DNA of 64,000 nucleotides from GCA-2862585 sp036340235 (GTDB lineage Bacteria; Bacteroidota; Bacteroidia; Flavobacteriales; UBA7312). The notes beneath the pieces were generated by a model that saw only the letters and a list, made by a program, of their open reading frames with translations, ran no database searches and was not told the origin of the DNA. The DNA is taken from positions 1 to 64,000 of the forward strand of contig JAYYZE010000036.1 in assembly GCA_036340235.1 (NCBI GenBank), read 5' to 3'. Positions 25,909 to 33,700 of this stretch are shown piece after piece. Numbering within the stretch: position 1 is the first letter of the stretch; every line of letters begins with the position of its first letter. The position numbers and the translations under genes were made by a program.

Positions 25909-26916
25909 ATGAGTGATAAAGAAAAAAACGCCAAGTTAAAAGCACTTCAACTAACGCTGGATAAAATGGATAAATCTTATGGCAAGGGAACCGTCATGAG
26001 ATTGGGTGACAAACCAGTTGAAAATATTGACGCCATACCAACAGGATCGCTAGGTTTAGATTTAGCTTTAGGAATTGGAGGTTATCCACGTGGTAGAATC
26101 ATTGAGATATATGGTCCTGAATCGTCTGGAAAAACCACCATCGCTATACATGCTATTGCCCAAGCACAGCAGCAAGGAGGTATCGCAGCATTTATAGATG
26201 CTGAGCATGCATTCGATCAAGTATATGCTGCCAATCTAGGTGTCAACGTTGATGAGCTATTAATATCTCAGCCCGATAATGGGGAACAAGCTCTCGAAAT
26301 CGCCGATAATTTGATACGCTCTGGTGCGGTAGATATTCTAGTAATTGATTCGGTAGCCGCTCTCACTCCTAAAAGTGAAATTGAAGGAGAAATGGGGGAT
26401 TCCTCCGTAGGACTTCATGCACGTCTAATGTCTAAGGCTTTGAGAAAATTAACTGGTACTATCAGCAAAACTGGCTGTACGTGTGTCTTTATTAATCAGC
26501 TTCGCGAAAAAATAGGTGTGATGTTTGGAAACCCTGAAACTACCACTGGAGGGAATGCCCTCAAATTTTATGCGTCTATACGTTTAGATGTAAGAAAAAG
26601 TACGGCAATAAAAGATGCCGATGGAGCTATTGGAAACAAAACCAGAGTAAAAGTCGTCAAAAACAAAGTTGCACCACCATTCAAAACCGTTGAATTTGAT
26701 ATCATGTACGGACAAGGAATTTCAAAATCAGGCGAAATCCTAGATAAAGCTGTTGATCTTGATGTAATACAAAAAAGCGGTTCATGGTTCAGTTACCAGG
26801 GTGATAAGTTGGGACAAGGACGAGACGCCGTAAAAATAATTTTGCAAGACAATCCTGAACTTTCAGAGGAGTTAGAACAAAAAATTATTGATACAATAAA
26901 TAGCGCTAAGAATTAA
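25909..26916 (+). CDS. recA: Recombinase RecA
   Basis: 335 residues. Strand-exchange ATPase and LexA/UmuD co-protease in organisms that have those. Walker A GPESSGKTT is at 69-77, Walker B 'VDILVIDSVAALTPKSEIEG' follows, and L2 contains 'NQLREKIGVMFGNPETTTGG'. No intein. The C-terminal tail is shorter than in E. coli (352). No LexA-box-like site was recognised upstream. Probably co-transcribed with bcp and the TPR lipoprotein that follows after 5 bp. Confidence 0.97.
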   Translation: MSDKEKNAKLKALQLTLDKMDKSYGKGTVMRLGDKPVENIDAIPTGSLGLDLALGIGGYPRGRIIEIYGPESSGKTTIAIHAIAQAQQQGGIAAFIDAEHAFDQVYAANLGVNVDELLISQPDNGEQALEIADNLIRSGAVDILVIDSVAALTPKSEIEGEMGDSSVGLHARLMSKALRKLTGTISKTGCTCVFINQLREKIGVMFGNPETTTGGNALKFYASIRLDVRKSTAIKDADGAIGNKTRVKVVKNKVAPPFKTVEFDIMYGQGISKSGEILDKAVDLDVIQKSGSWFSYQGDKLGQGRDAVKIILQDNPELSEELEQKIIDTINSAKN

Positions 26917-26921
26917 TCTTC

Positions 26922-27905
26922 ATGCCTAAGGTTTTTTCTACTCTAATTGTTCTATTTTTTTTTTCTCAATGTAGTTTCAAAGACGATTCTTCCACAAAGA
27001 AGTTGACCATAGAAGAAGTCAGCAAAGAATTGTTGAAAACTCCAAAAGACTCGCTACTTCTCAAAATACGCCGAGATCTTTTTTTAGAAACCCGTAACTG
27101 GTCGGGAGCTATATTGGATCAAGAGCAACTTTTTTATTTGGACACTCTAAATCAAAAAAGACGTTATGATTTAGCTAAGCTATATCTTGATTTTTCAGAC
27201 AGCAATTCATCTTATTTTTTAAAAAGTTATTCTTTGTTAAATGAATTGAATATTAATTTTGCGCCTCTTTTTTTGCTAAGAGGGAAACAAAATTATATAG
27301 TACAAAATTATCAGCAGTCGTTTGTAGAATTAAAATCATACCTGAGACAAGTTCCCAATGATTTTGAAGCATATTACTACAAAGGGTTAGTTTACAAGGA
27401 GGTAGGCGATATTCAAATGGCGAAATCGCAATTTCAAACTGCCGTAGAGCAAAATCCCAATCATATTCAATCATACATCGAATTAGGGCATATTTACTCA
27501 AGTCTCAACGATACACTTGCTCAATATTATTTTGAAAACGCTGTTAGAGAAGATTCCTCTAACATAATATCGTTGTATAATTTGGCTATGTATTTTCAAA
27601 AACATGAAAAATATTCACTATCTGTAGACGTATATAACCAAATATTAGAAATTGATTCGAATGATATTGATGCCAATTACAACTTAGGATACATCTATCT
27701 CTTGGAACGTAATTTTGAACTGGCTTTAAACTATTTCGAAATAGTTGCTTCAACTAGTACGAATAATTCCTCTGCCTATTTTGCAATGGGCTTAACTTGT
27801 AAGCTACTAGAAAAGAATGAACAGGCCAAGTTGTATTTCAAAAAAACCTTAGAGATAGATCCTAATTTTAAAGAGGCCAAAAGAGAACTTGAAGATCTAA
27901 AATAA
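26922..27905 (+). CDS. TPR-repeat lipoprotein
   Basis: 327 residues. The signal peptide ends in a lipobox-like 'FFFSQC' (Cys about residue 17), so the protein is probably a lipoprotein. Tetratricopeptide repeats cover about residues 125-325; examples are 'FEAYYYKGLVYKEVGDIQMA', 'IQSYIELGHIYSSLNDT' and 'IDANYNLGYIYLLERNFELA'. TPRs mediate protein contacts; the partner is unknown. Last gene of the bcp-recA run, followed by a strong hairpin shared with cspA. Confidence 0.85.
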   Translation: MPKVFSTLIVLFFFSQCSFKDDSSTKKLTIEEVSKELLKTPKDSLLLKIRRDLFLETRNWSGAILDQEQLFYLDTLNQKRRYDLAKLYLDFSDSNSSYFLKSYSLLNELNINFAPLFLLRGKQNYIVQNYQQSFVELKSYLRQVPNDFEAYYYKGLVYKEVGDIQMAKSQFQTAVEQNPNHIQSYIELGHIYSSLNDTLAQYYFENAVREDSSNIISLYNLAMYFQKHEKYSLSVDVYNQILEIDSNDIDANYNLGYIYLLERNFELALNYFEIVASTSTNNSSAYFAMGLTCKLLEKNEQAKLYFKKTLEIDPNFKEAKRELEDLK

Positions 27906-27938
27906 AAAAAGGGCTCAATAAAATTGAGCCCTTTAAGT
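27905..27938. terminator. Bidirectional terminator between the TPR lipoprotein gene and cspA
   Basis: AAAGGGCTCAAT (27908-27919) pairs perfectly with ATTGAGCCCTTT (27923-27934) across a 3-nt loop. Read leftwards, the hairpin is followed by a seven-T run, so it suits cspA best; it also ends the rightward recA transcript. Confidence 0.93.
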
Positions 27939-27954
27939 TAGAGTGTAATTGTGT

Positions 27955-28146
27955 TTATGCTAATTTCACATTGACAGCGTTCAGCCCCTTACGGCCTTCC
28001 TCCAAGTCAAATGTTACCTTGTCATTTTCACTAATTTTGTCGATTACTCCTGACACGTGTACAAAGTATTCGTTGTCGGTTTCATCTTCTTTAATAAAAC
28101 CGTATCCTTTGGTTTCGTTAAAGAACTTTACTGTTCCAGTATTCAT
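27955..28146 (-). CDS. cspA: Cold-shock domain protein
   Basis: 63 residues, a single OB-fold cold-shock domain. RNP1 is 'KGYGFIKED' and RNP2 'EYFVHVSGV', both intact. It binds single-stranded RNA/DNA as an RNA chaperone. Monocistronic, with promoter at 28170-28177 and a strong terminator 17 bp beyond the stop. The leader is only about 20 nt, so the long thermosensing 5' UTR of E. coli cspA is absent. The gene symbol is generic; several Csp paralogues usually exist per genome. Confidence 0.93.
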   Translation of the reverse strand: MNTGTVKFFNETKGYGFIKEDETDNEYFVHVSGVIDKISENDKVTFDLEEGRKGLNAVNVKLA

Positions 28147-28169
28147 TATAATTTATTTAAAAGTTGTGC

Positions 28170-28177
28170 CAAAGGTA
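28170..28177 (-). promoter_or_regulatory. Promoter -7 element for the cold-shock gene
   Basis: TACCTTTG on the minus strand (TAnnTTTG), 23 nt before the ATG at 28146. No clear -33 box is visible. Confidence 0.5.
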
Positions 28178-28230
28178 ACAAAAATGAGTTACTAATAGCT
28201 TGTAAATATGAATAATCTATAATAAAAAGG

Positions 28231-28578
28231 TTACTTATTTACCTTATCAACTATAACTTTGAACGCTTCAGGGTGATTCATTGCTAAATCGGCTAACACC
28301 TTTCTGTTTAGTTCAATACCTTCTTTAGCAATAGCTCCCATAAAGGTTGAATAATTCATTCCGTGTTCTTTGGCACCAGCGCTAATTCGTTGTATCCAAA
28401 GAGAACGGAAATTTCTTTTCTTTTGTTTACGTCCAATATAAGCGTACTGCATGGCTTTTTCAACCGCATTCTTTGCTACTGTATGAACGTTTTTTCTTCT
28501 GCCGAAATACCCCTTTGCGGCTTTCAATACTTTTTTTCTACGAGCTTTTGCAGCTACTGAGTTTACCGATCTTGGCAT
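28231..28578 (-). CDS. rplT: 50S ribosomal protein L20
   Basis: 115 residues, full length. It begins 'MPRSVNSVAAKARRKKVLK' and carries the L20 core 'GYFGRRKNVHTVAKNAV' and 'RKQKKRNFRSLWIQRI'. It is needed early in 50S assembly and represses its own operon in E. coli and Bacillus. Last gene of thrS-infC-rpmI-rplT. The 72-bp gap to rpmI can form a nested hairpin (28598-28632), listed separately as a possible L20 target. Confidence 0.97.
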   Translation of the reverse strand: MPRSVNSVAAKARRKKVLKAAKGYFGRRKNVHTVAKNAVEKAMQYAYIGRKQKKRNFRSLWIQRISAGAKEHGMNYSTFMGAIAKEGIELNRKVLADLAMNHPEAFKVIVDKVNK

Positions 28579-28597
28579 AATATTGTGTTTTTGGTAG

Positions 28598-28632
28598 TTA
28601 GCGCCTCTTAGTAGAGAACTTAAAACAGCTAA
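28598..28632 (-). promoter_or_regulatory. Nested hairpin before rplT, possible L20 regulatory structure
   Basis: On the minus-strand RNA, TTAGC and GCTAA (the two ends) pair, and CTCT/AGAG inside closes a 4-nt loop. It lies 20 nt upstream of rplT. Function as an L20 site is speculative. Confidence 0.3.
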
Positions 28633-28650
28633 TTACCTGGTTAATAAAAA

Positions 28651-28845
28651 TTACAAACAAAGTTGTTGTTTGATATTCTTTTCATCTGAGCTATGAACTA
28701 ATGTTGATTGAGTCAGATTACGCTTTTGCTTTGTTTCTTTCTTAGTAAGAATATGACTTTTAAAAGCGTGTTTTCTTTTGATTTTACCAGTACCAGTAAG
28801 TTGGAATCTTTTTTTGGCACTCGATTTTGTTTTCATTTTAGGCAT
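28651..28845 (-). CDS. rpmI: 50S ribosomal protein L35
   Basis: 64 residues, very basic. It begins 'MPKMKTKSSAKKRFQLTGTG' and continues 'KIKRKHAFKSHILTKKETKQ', the standard L35 pattern. It lies 15 bp downstream of infC in the conserved infC-rpmI-rplT order. Confidence 0.97.
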   Translation of the reverse strand: MPKMKTKSSAKKRFQLTGTGKIKRKHAFKSHILTKKETKQKRNLTQSTLVHSSDEKNIKQQLCL

Positions 28846-28860
28846 AAAATCTGTCTTTAA

Positions 28861-29418
28861 TTATTTACTTTTCTTTTTTGGTGCAATGAACATAGTCATT
28901 CGTTTTCCTTCTAGTTTAGGCATCTGTTCTACTATTCCGTAATCTTCCAGCGCTTGTGCAAACTTTAGAAGAAGTATTTCTCCCTTTTCTTTGAAAACGA
29001 TGCTTCTGCCTCTAAAAAATACGAATGCTTTTACTTTTGATCCTTCTTCCAAAAATTTCAAAGCATGTTTAGTTTTAAAATTTAAATCGTGTTCTTCGGT
29101 ATTGGGACCAAAACGAATTTCTTTTATTACGGTTTTACTCGCATTTGCTTTTATTAGCTTTTGCTTTTTTTTCTGATCGTATAAGAACTTTTTGTAGTCT
29201 ATTATTTTACAAACGGGTGGGTTTGCCTTTGGCGATATTTCTACTAAGTCGAGACCCATTTGATTTGCCAAATCAAGGGCTTGAGATAAAGTGAATATTC
29301 CCGTTTCTATATTTTCCCCAACTAGTCTAAGCTCCGGCACTGTGATAGATTTATTTATTCTATGCTCACTTTCTTTTCTAGTTCGTTTGTAATTATTATT
29401 TCTTCTTCTTATAGCGAT
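28861..29418 (-). CDS. infC: Translation initiation factor IF-3, starting at a non-canonical ATC codon
   Basis: 185 residues when begun at ATC (29418-29416). It binds the 30S subunit and rejects wrong start codons and initiator tRNAs. The N-domain reads '(M)AIRRRNNNYKRTRKESEHR' then 'INKSITVPELRLVGENIETG', and the C-domain has 'KEIRFGPNTEEHDLNFK'. A start at GTG 29340 would remove the conserved HRIN helix. Upstream in this frame only CAG, AAC, ATC, GCT and ATA occur between the stop TAA (29427-29425) and the homology, with no ATG, GTG or TTG. E. coli infC starts with ATT, which lets IF-3 repress itself; ATC here would act alike. It begins 18 bp after thrS. Confidence 0.93.
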   Translation of the reverse strand: MAIRRRNNNYKRTRKESEHRINKSITVPELRLVGENIETGIFTLSQALDLANQMGLDLVEISPKANPPVCKIIDYKKFLYDQKKKQKLIKANASKTVIKEIRFGPNTEEHDLNFKTKHALKFLEEGSKVKAFVFFRGRSIVFKEKGEILLLKFAQALEDYGIVEQMPKLEGKRMTMFIAPKKKSK

Positions 29419-29436
29419 GTTCTGTTATATTTAGTG

Positions 29437-31380
29437 TTATTCAAAATTTTCTAATAAAGCATCAATTTCTTTATTTACTAAATCAATGAAGGACTGAACT
29501 CCCATGCTTCCTAAATCTTGTCCCCCATGTTTTCTGACTGATACTTGATGTTTCAGTTGTTCTTTCTCACCAACAATCAACATAAATGGTGTTTTGCTTA
29601 TTTCGGCATCTCTAATCTTGCGACCTGCCTTTTCAGCCCTATCGTCAATGTGGGCGCGAATATCGTTATTTTTTAACAGATTTAAAATATTTTCTGCGTA
29701 TTCGTGATATTTTTCACTGATTGGTAATATTATTACTTGGTCAGGTGTTAGCCAAAGGGGGAAATATCCTCCGCAATGTTCCATTAAAACTGCTACAAAG
29801 CGTTCCATTGAACCAAATGGAGCTCGATGTATCATTACCGGTCTGTGTGATTTATTGTCAGATCCTATGTATTCTAGTTCAAAGCGCTCTGGTAAATTGT
29901 AATCAACTTGTATTGTTCCCAGTTGCCAGTTTCTGCCTAAAGCATCTTTTACCATGAAATCTAATTTTGGTCCATAGAAAGCAGCTTCACCATGTTCTAT
30001 AACTGTGTTTATTCCTTTTTCATTGGTTGCTTCGATAATAGCGTTTTCAGCTTTTTCCCAGTTTGCTTTTGATCCTATGTATTTTTCATGATTTTCTAAA
30101 TCTCTCAAAGAAATTTGAGCTGTAAATTGGTCAAAATTTAATGTTTTGAAAATGTAAAGAACTAAATCAATTACTTTGATAAATTCATCTTTGAGTTGAT
30201 CCTGAGTGCAAAATATATGAGCGTCATCTTGAGTAAAACTTCTTACTCTGGATAGTCCATGAAGCTCACCTGATTGTTCGTAACGGTAAACAGTCCCAAA
30301 TTCTGCATATCGAAGTGGTAAGTCTTTGTACGATCGTGGTTTGGTTTTATATATTTCGCAATGATGAGGGCAATTCATTGGTTTCAACAAAAATTCTTCA
30401 TTATCGGCGGGTGTTTGAATGGGTTGAAAGGAGTCGCCTCCATACTTTTCGTAGTGGCCAGAGCAAACATATAATTCTTTGCTACCAATATGGGGTGTGA
30501 TAACTTGTTCGTAACCTGCTTTTTTTTGTGCCTTTTTAAGAAAGTTCTCAAGTCGTTCCCTAAGAGCGGCACCTTTAGGAAGCCAAAGCGGGAGGCCTTG
30601 ACCTACTGTTTGTGAAAATGCAAATAATTCTAGTTCTTTCCCTAATTTTCTATGGTCTCTTTTCTTTGCTTCTTCTAATAATTCGAGGTATTCTGTTAGT
30701 TCTTTTTGCTTTGGAAAGCTAATACCATAAATTCTTGTAAGTTGTTTGTTTTCTTCGCTACCTCTCCAATAAGCCCCTGCTATATTTAAAAGCTTTACAG
30801 ACTTGATAAACGAGGTATTTGGAATATGAGGTCCTTTACACAAATCAGTGAATTGACCTTGGGAATAAAAAGTAATCTTACCATCAGCAAGTCCATCAAT
30901 AAGTTCCAGTTTATATTTGTCTTTTTTTTCTTTGAAATAAGCCGTGGCTTCTTGTTTTGATATGCATGTTCTTATAAATTCATTCTTTTGTCGAGCCAGC
31001 TCCAGCATCTTCGCTTCGATTTTTCCAAAGTCGTCAGAAGAAACAGTGTATTCACCAAAATCAATATCGTAATAAAATCCATTTTCAATAGCTGGACCTA
31101 TACCTAATTTAATTCCTGGAAAAATGGCTTCCAATGCTTCTGCTAACAGATGAGCTGATGAATGCCACATAGTTTGTTTTCCTTGAGTGTCGGCCCATGT
31201 GAGTAGGGTTAAACGACAATCGCTTTCAAGTGGACGGTTGGCATCCCAGACTTCATCGTCCACCAAACAGGCTAGCACGTTTCTGGCCAGTCCTTCGCTA
31301 ATATCTTTGGCAATATGCATTGCACTGACACCTTTTTCGACCTGTTTAATGGTTCCGTCAGGTAATGTTATTTGTAGCAT
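29437..31380 (-). CDS. thrS: Threonyl-tRNA synthetase
   Basis: 647 residues, class II synthetase. The TGS domain begins 'MLQITLPDGTIKQVEKG'. The editing domain has 'HSSAHLLAEALEAIFPG' and C-x-x-x-H-type zinc ligands. The catalytic core has motif 2 'RYEQSGELHGLSRVRSFTQ' and zinc-binding 'MNCPHHCEIY'. The anticodon-binding domain ends the protein ('AHIDDRAEKAGRKIRDAE'). Promoter at 31404-31411. First gene of thrS-infC-rpmI-rplT; no operator resembling the E. coli thrS site was recognised. Confidence 0.97.
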   Translation of the reverse strand: MLQITLPDGTIKQVEKGVSAMHIAKDISEGLARNVLACLVDDEVWDANRPLESDCRLTLLTWADTQGKQTMWHSSAHLLAEALEAIFPGIKLGIGPAIENGFYYDIDFGEYTVSSDDFGKIEAKMLELARQKNEFIRTCISKQEATAYFKEKKDKYKLELIDGLADGKITFYSQGQFTDLCKGPHIPNTSFIKSVKLLNIAGAYWRGSEENKQLTRIYGISFPKQKELTEYLELLEEAKKRDHRKLGKELELFAFSQTVGQGLPLWLPKGAALRERLENFLKKAQKKAGYEQVITPHIGSKELYVCSGHYEKYGGDSFQPIQTPADNEEFLLKPMNCPHHCEIYKTKPRSYKDLPLRYAEFGTVYRYEQSGELHGLSRVRSFTQDDAHIFCTQDQLKDEFIKVIDLVLYIFKTLNFDQFTAQISLRDLENHEKYIGSKANWEKAENAIIEATNEKGINTVIEHGEAAFYGPKLDFMVKDALGRNWQLGTIQVDYNLPERFELEYIGSDNKSHRPVMIHRAPFGSMERFVAVLMEHCGGYFPLWLTPDQVIILPISEKYHEYAENILNLLKNNDIRAHIDDRAEKAGRKIRDAEISKTPFMLIVGEKEQLKHQVSVRKHGGQDLGSMGVQSFIDLVNKEIDALLENFE

Positions 31381-31403
31381 TAATTTTATATTGACTAATT
31401 GTG

Positions 31404-31411
31404 CAAATATA
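31404..31411 (-). promoter_or_regulatory. Promoter -7 element for the thrS-infC-rpmI-rplT operon
   Basis: TATATTTG on the minus strand, exact consensus, 23 nt before the thrS ATG; short leader of about 18 nt. Confidence 0.6.
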
Positions 31412-31451
31412 ATTATTTGAGGTTTAAAGCTTGAACTTGAGAAATGATAAT

Positions 31452-33080
31452 CTAAACTTGTATGATTCCTGGGTTGTATGGCTTTGAAATTGGAGCGTTG
31501 TTAGCTGCCTCAATTCCCATTGATATGACTTTTCTTGTTTCGGTAGGGTCAATGATAGCATCGACCCACAATCTTGAAGCCGCATAGTAGGGAGATGTTT
31601 GATTGTCGTACCTTTCTGTGATGGTTTTTAGAAGCTTTTCTTCTTGTTCCTTAGTAATGGTCTTGCCTTTACGTTTCAATGATGACTTTTCTATTTGTAA
31701 TAACACTTTGGCAGCTTGTTCACCACCCATTACAGCAATTTTTGCTGACGGCCAAGCAACTATCAATCTTGGATCATAAGCTTTCCCACACATAGCGTAA
31801 TTCCCAGCACCATAGGAATTTCCCATTATAACGGTAAATTTTGGAACAACAGAATTACTCATAGCGTTGACTAATTTTGCCCCATCTTTGATTATGCCTG
31901 AGTGCTCTGATCGAGAACCTACCATAAAACCAGTCACGTCTTGTAAAAATACTAATGGAATTTTTTTCTGATTACAGTTAGCTATAAAGCGTGTGGCTTT
32001 GTCGGCTGAGTCGGAATAAATTACGCCTCCAAATTGCATTTCTCCTTTTTTATTTTTCACTAATTTTCTTTGATTAGCTACTAGACCAACGGCCCATCCA
32101 TCAATTCGAGCATAGCCACACAAAATAGTTGCTCCGTACCCTTTCTTATATTCTTTGAATTCTGAACTGTCTACAAGGCAATTTATTATCTCTATTGTGT
32201 CGTATGAGTTTTCCCTACTGTGTGGAAGTATTTTCAGAATTTCTTCTGTTTTCTGTTTGGGACTAATGCTTTCTACTCGATTAAATCCAGATTGTTCAAA
32301 ATCGCCAATTTTACAGATAATGGATTTTATAGTGTTTAAACAGTCTTGGTCATCATCAGATTTGTAATCGGTAACACCAGAAATTTCACAATGCGTTTCT
32401 GCTCCCCCAAGTGTTTCGTTGTCAATATCTTCTCCAATGGCTGCTTTGACAAGATAGCTTCCTGCTAAAAAGATAGTTCCTGTTTTGTTGACTATCAAAG
32501 CTTCGTCACTCATTATAGGTAGGTATGCGCCACCAGCAACACAAGAACCCATGACTGCCGATATTTGGGTAATGCCCATGGACGACATTTTTGCATTGTT
32601 TCTAAAAATTCTGCCAAAATGTTCTTTATCGGGAAAAATTTCATCTTGCAAGGGTAAGAAAACACCTGCACTGTCAACCAAGTAAATGATAGGTATTCTA
32701 TTTTCCATAGCTATTTCTTGTGCTCTTAAGTTCTTTTTGGCTGTTATGGGAAACCAAGCACCGGCTTTGACAGTAGCATCATTAGCCACTATAACACATT
32801 GTTTTTTACTTACATAGCCAATTACGACTACTACCCCAGCAGACGGGCACCCACCGTATTCCTTATACATATTGTCTCCAGCAAATGCACCTATTTCTAT
32901 GTAATCACTATTATCATCTATCAAGTATTCAATGCGTTGTCTGGCTGTTAACTTTCCTTGTTCGTTATGTTTTTCAAGTTTTTGCTTGCCACCACCGAGT
33001 TTTATTTTTTCTAACCTCTGATTCATCTCAGAAATTAATAACTTCATTTTATCCTCGTTTTTGTTTTTTTCTAAGTTCAT
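31452..33080 (-). CDS. Acyl-CoA carboxylase carboxyltransferase (methylcrotonyl-CoA carboxylase beta-like)
   Basis: 542 residues with both N- and C-terminal carboxyltransferase domains. 'KNLRAQEIAMENRIPIIYLV', 'FPDKEHFGRIFRNNA', 'MGSCVAGGAYLPIMSDEALI' and 'FLAGSYLVKAAIGE' closely follow the methylcrotonyl-CoA carboxylase beta pattern (leucine breakdown). Geranyl- or another branched acyl-CoA substrate cannot be excluded. The biotin-carrying alpha subunit is not in the window. It follows wbqC by 11 bp at the end of the parAB-lepB run. The leucine-type dehydrogenase at 40719 could feed the same pathway. Confidence 0.88.
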   Translation of the reverse strand: MNLEKNKNEDKMKLLISEMNQRLEKIKLGGGKQKLEKHNEQGKLTARQRIEYLIDDNSDYIEIGAFAGDNMYKEYGGCPSAGVVVVIGYVSKKQCVIVANDATVKAGAWFPITAKKNLRAQEIAMENRIPIIYLVDSAGVFLPLQDEIFPDKEHFGRIFRNNAKMSSMGITQISAVMGSCVAGGAYLPIMSDEALIVNKTGTIFLAGSYLVKAAIGEDIDNETLGGAETHCEISGVTDYKSDDDQDCLNTIKSIICKIGDFEQSGFNRVESISPKQKTEEILKILPHSRENSYDTIEIINCLVDSSEFKEYKKGYGATILCGYARIDGWAVGLVANQRKLVKNKKGEMQFGGVIYSDSADKATRFIANCNQKKIPLVFLQDVTGFMVGSRSEHSGIIKDGAKLVNAMSNSVVPKFTVIMGNSYGAGNYAMCGKAYDPRLIVAWPSAKIAVMGGEQAAKVLLQIEKSSLKRKGKTITKEQEEKLLKTITERYDNQTSPYYAASRLWVDAIIDPTETRKVISMGIEAANNAPISKPYNPGIIQV

Positions 33081-33091
33081 AGATAGTTGTG

Positions 33092-33700
33092 TTAAAGTTG
33101 GATAGATTCTAAGTATGCTTTGGAATTTTTACCTTCATTTAAGAAAAGATCCAAGATACTCAAGTTTGCTAAAAAACCGTGTTTATTTTCAAATACTTGT
33201 TCGTATTGATTTAATCGTTCTTGTTCAAATGTATGATTTCTGAGATCAATAAATGAACTTGTTGCCTCATATTTTTCACTTACTATCAATTTTTTAGTTA
33301 GTCCTAAATTAGAACAAATAAATTGGCTGACTTCCAAATTCAAATCAATTAAAAATTGGTATTTTGTATGTATTAGACAGTATAGTTCATCTTCATAATA
33401 CTCAAAATAGGGAGATGCCCTGTAGGCACTTACTATACTTTGCCAGTGTTCTTTTTGCCAATTCCAGTCGTATGAGATTCTTAAATCTTTGAAAATGGTT
33501 TTTGAGCTATTTTTTCTAATCTTCGGCACAGTCAGAAGTAGTGTGCCGTTAGCACCATAAATACGACATCTATTGCGTATGCTTTGTTTTGTGAAATAAT
33601 CGCAAACTTCTATGCAACATTCTTTTTGAGCTATGTGAGCAAAGTAACCAATTGGGCCAAAGTAGGCACATGGGATTAGGTATTTGCTAGTGAATAGCAT
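33092..33700 (-). CDS. WbqC-like family protein
   Basis: 202 residues. 'LIPCAYFGPIGYFAHIAQ', 'QSIRNRCRIYGANGTLLLTV', 'WQKEHWQSIVSAYRASPYFE' are typical of the WbqC family. The name comes from O-antigen clusters, but the activity is not established. In Bacteroidota the gene commonly follows lepB, as here, with a 14-bp overlap. Soluble, no signal peptide. Confidence 0.85.
   Translation of the reverse strand: MLFTSKYLIPCAYFGPIGYFAHIAQKECCIEVCDYFTKQSIRNRCRIYGANGTLLLTVPKIRKNSSKTIFKDLRISYDWNWQKEHWQSIVSAYRASPYFEYYEDELYCLIHTKYQFLIDLNLEVSQFICSNLGLTKKLIVSEKYEATSSFIDLRNHTFEQERLNQYEQVFENKHGFLANLSILDLFLNEGKNSKAYLESIQL

Noticed and set aside
28045..28065. CACGTG-containing site near cspA as a possible parS
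   Set aside because: Only the 6-bp core is present (also at about 7622 and 41362); the full GTTTCACGTGAAAC palindrome is not matched.
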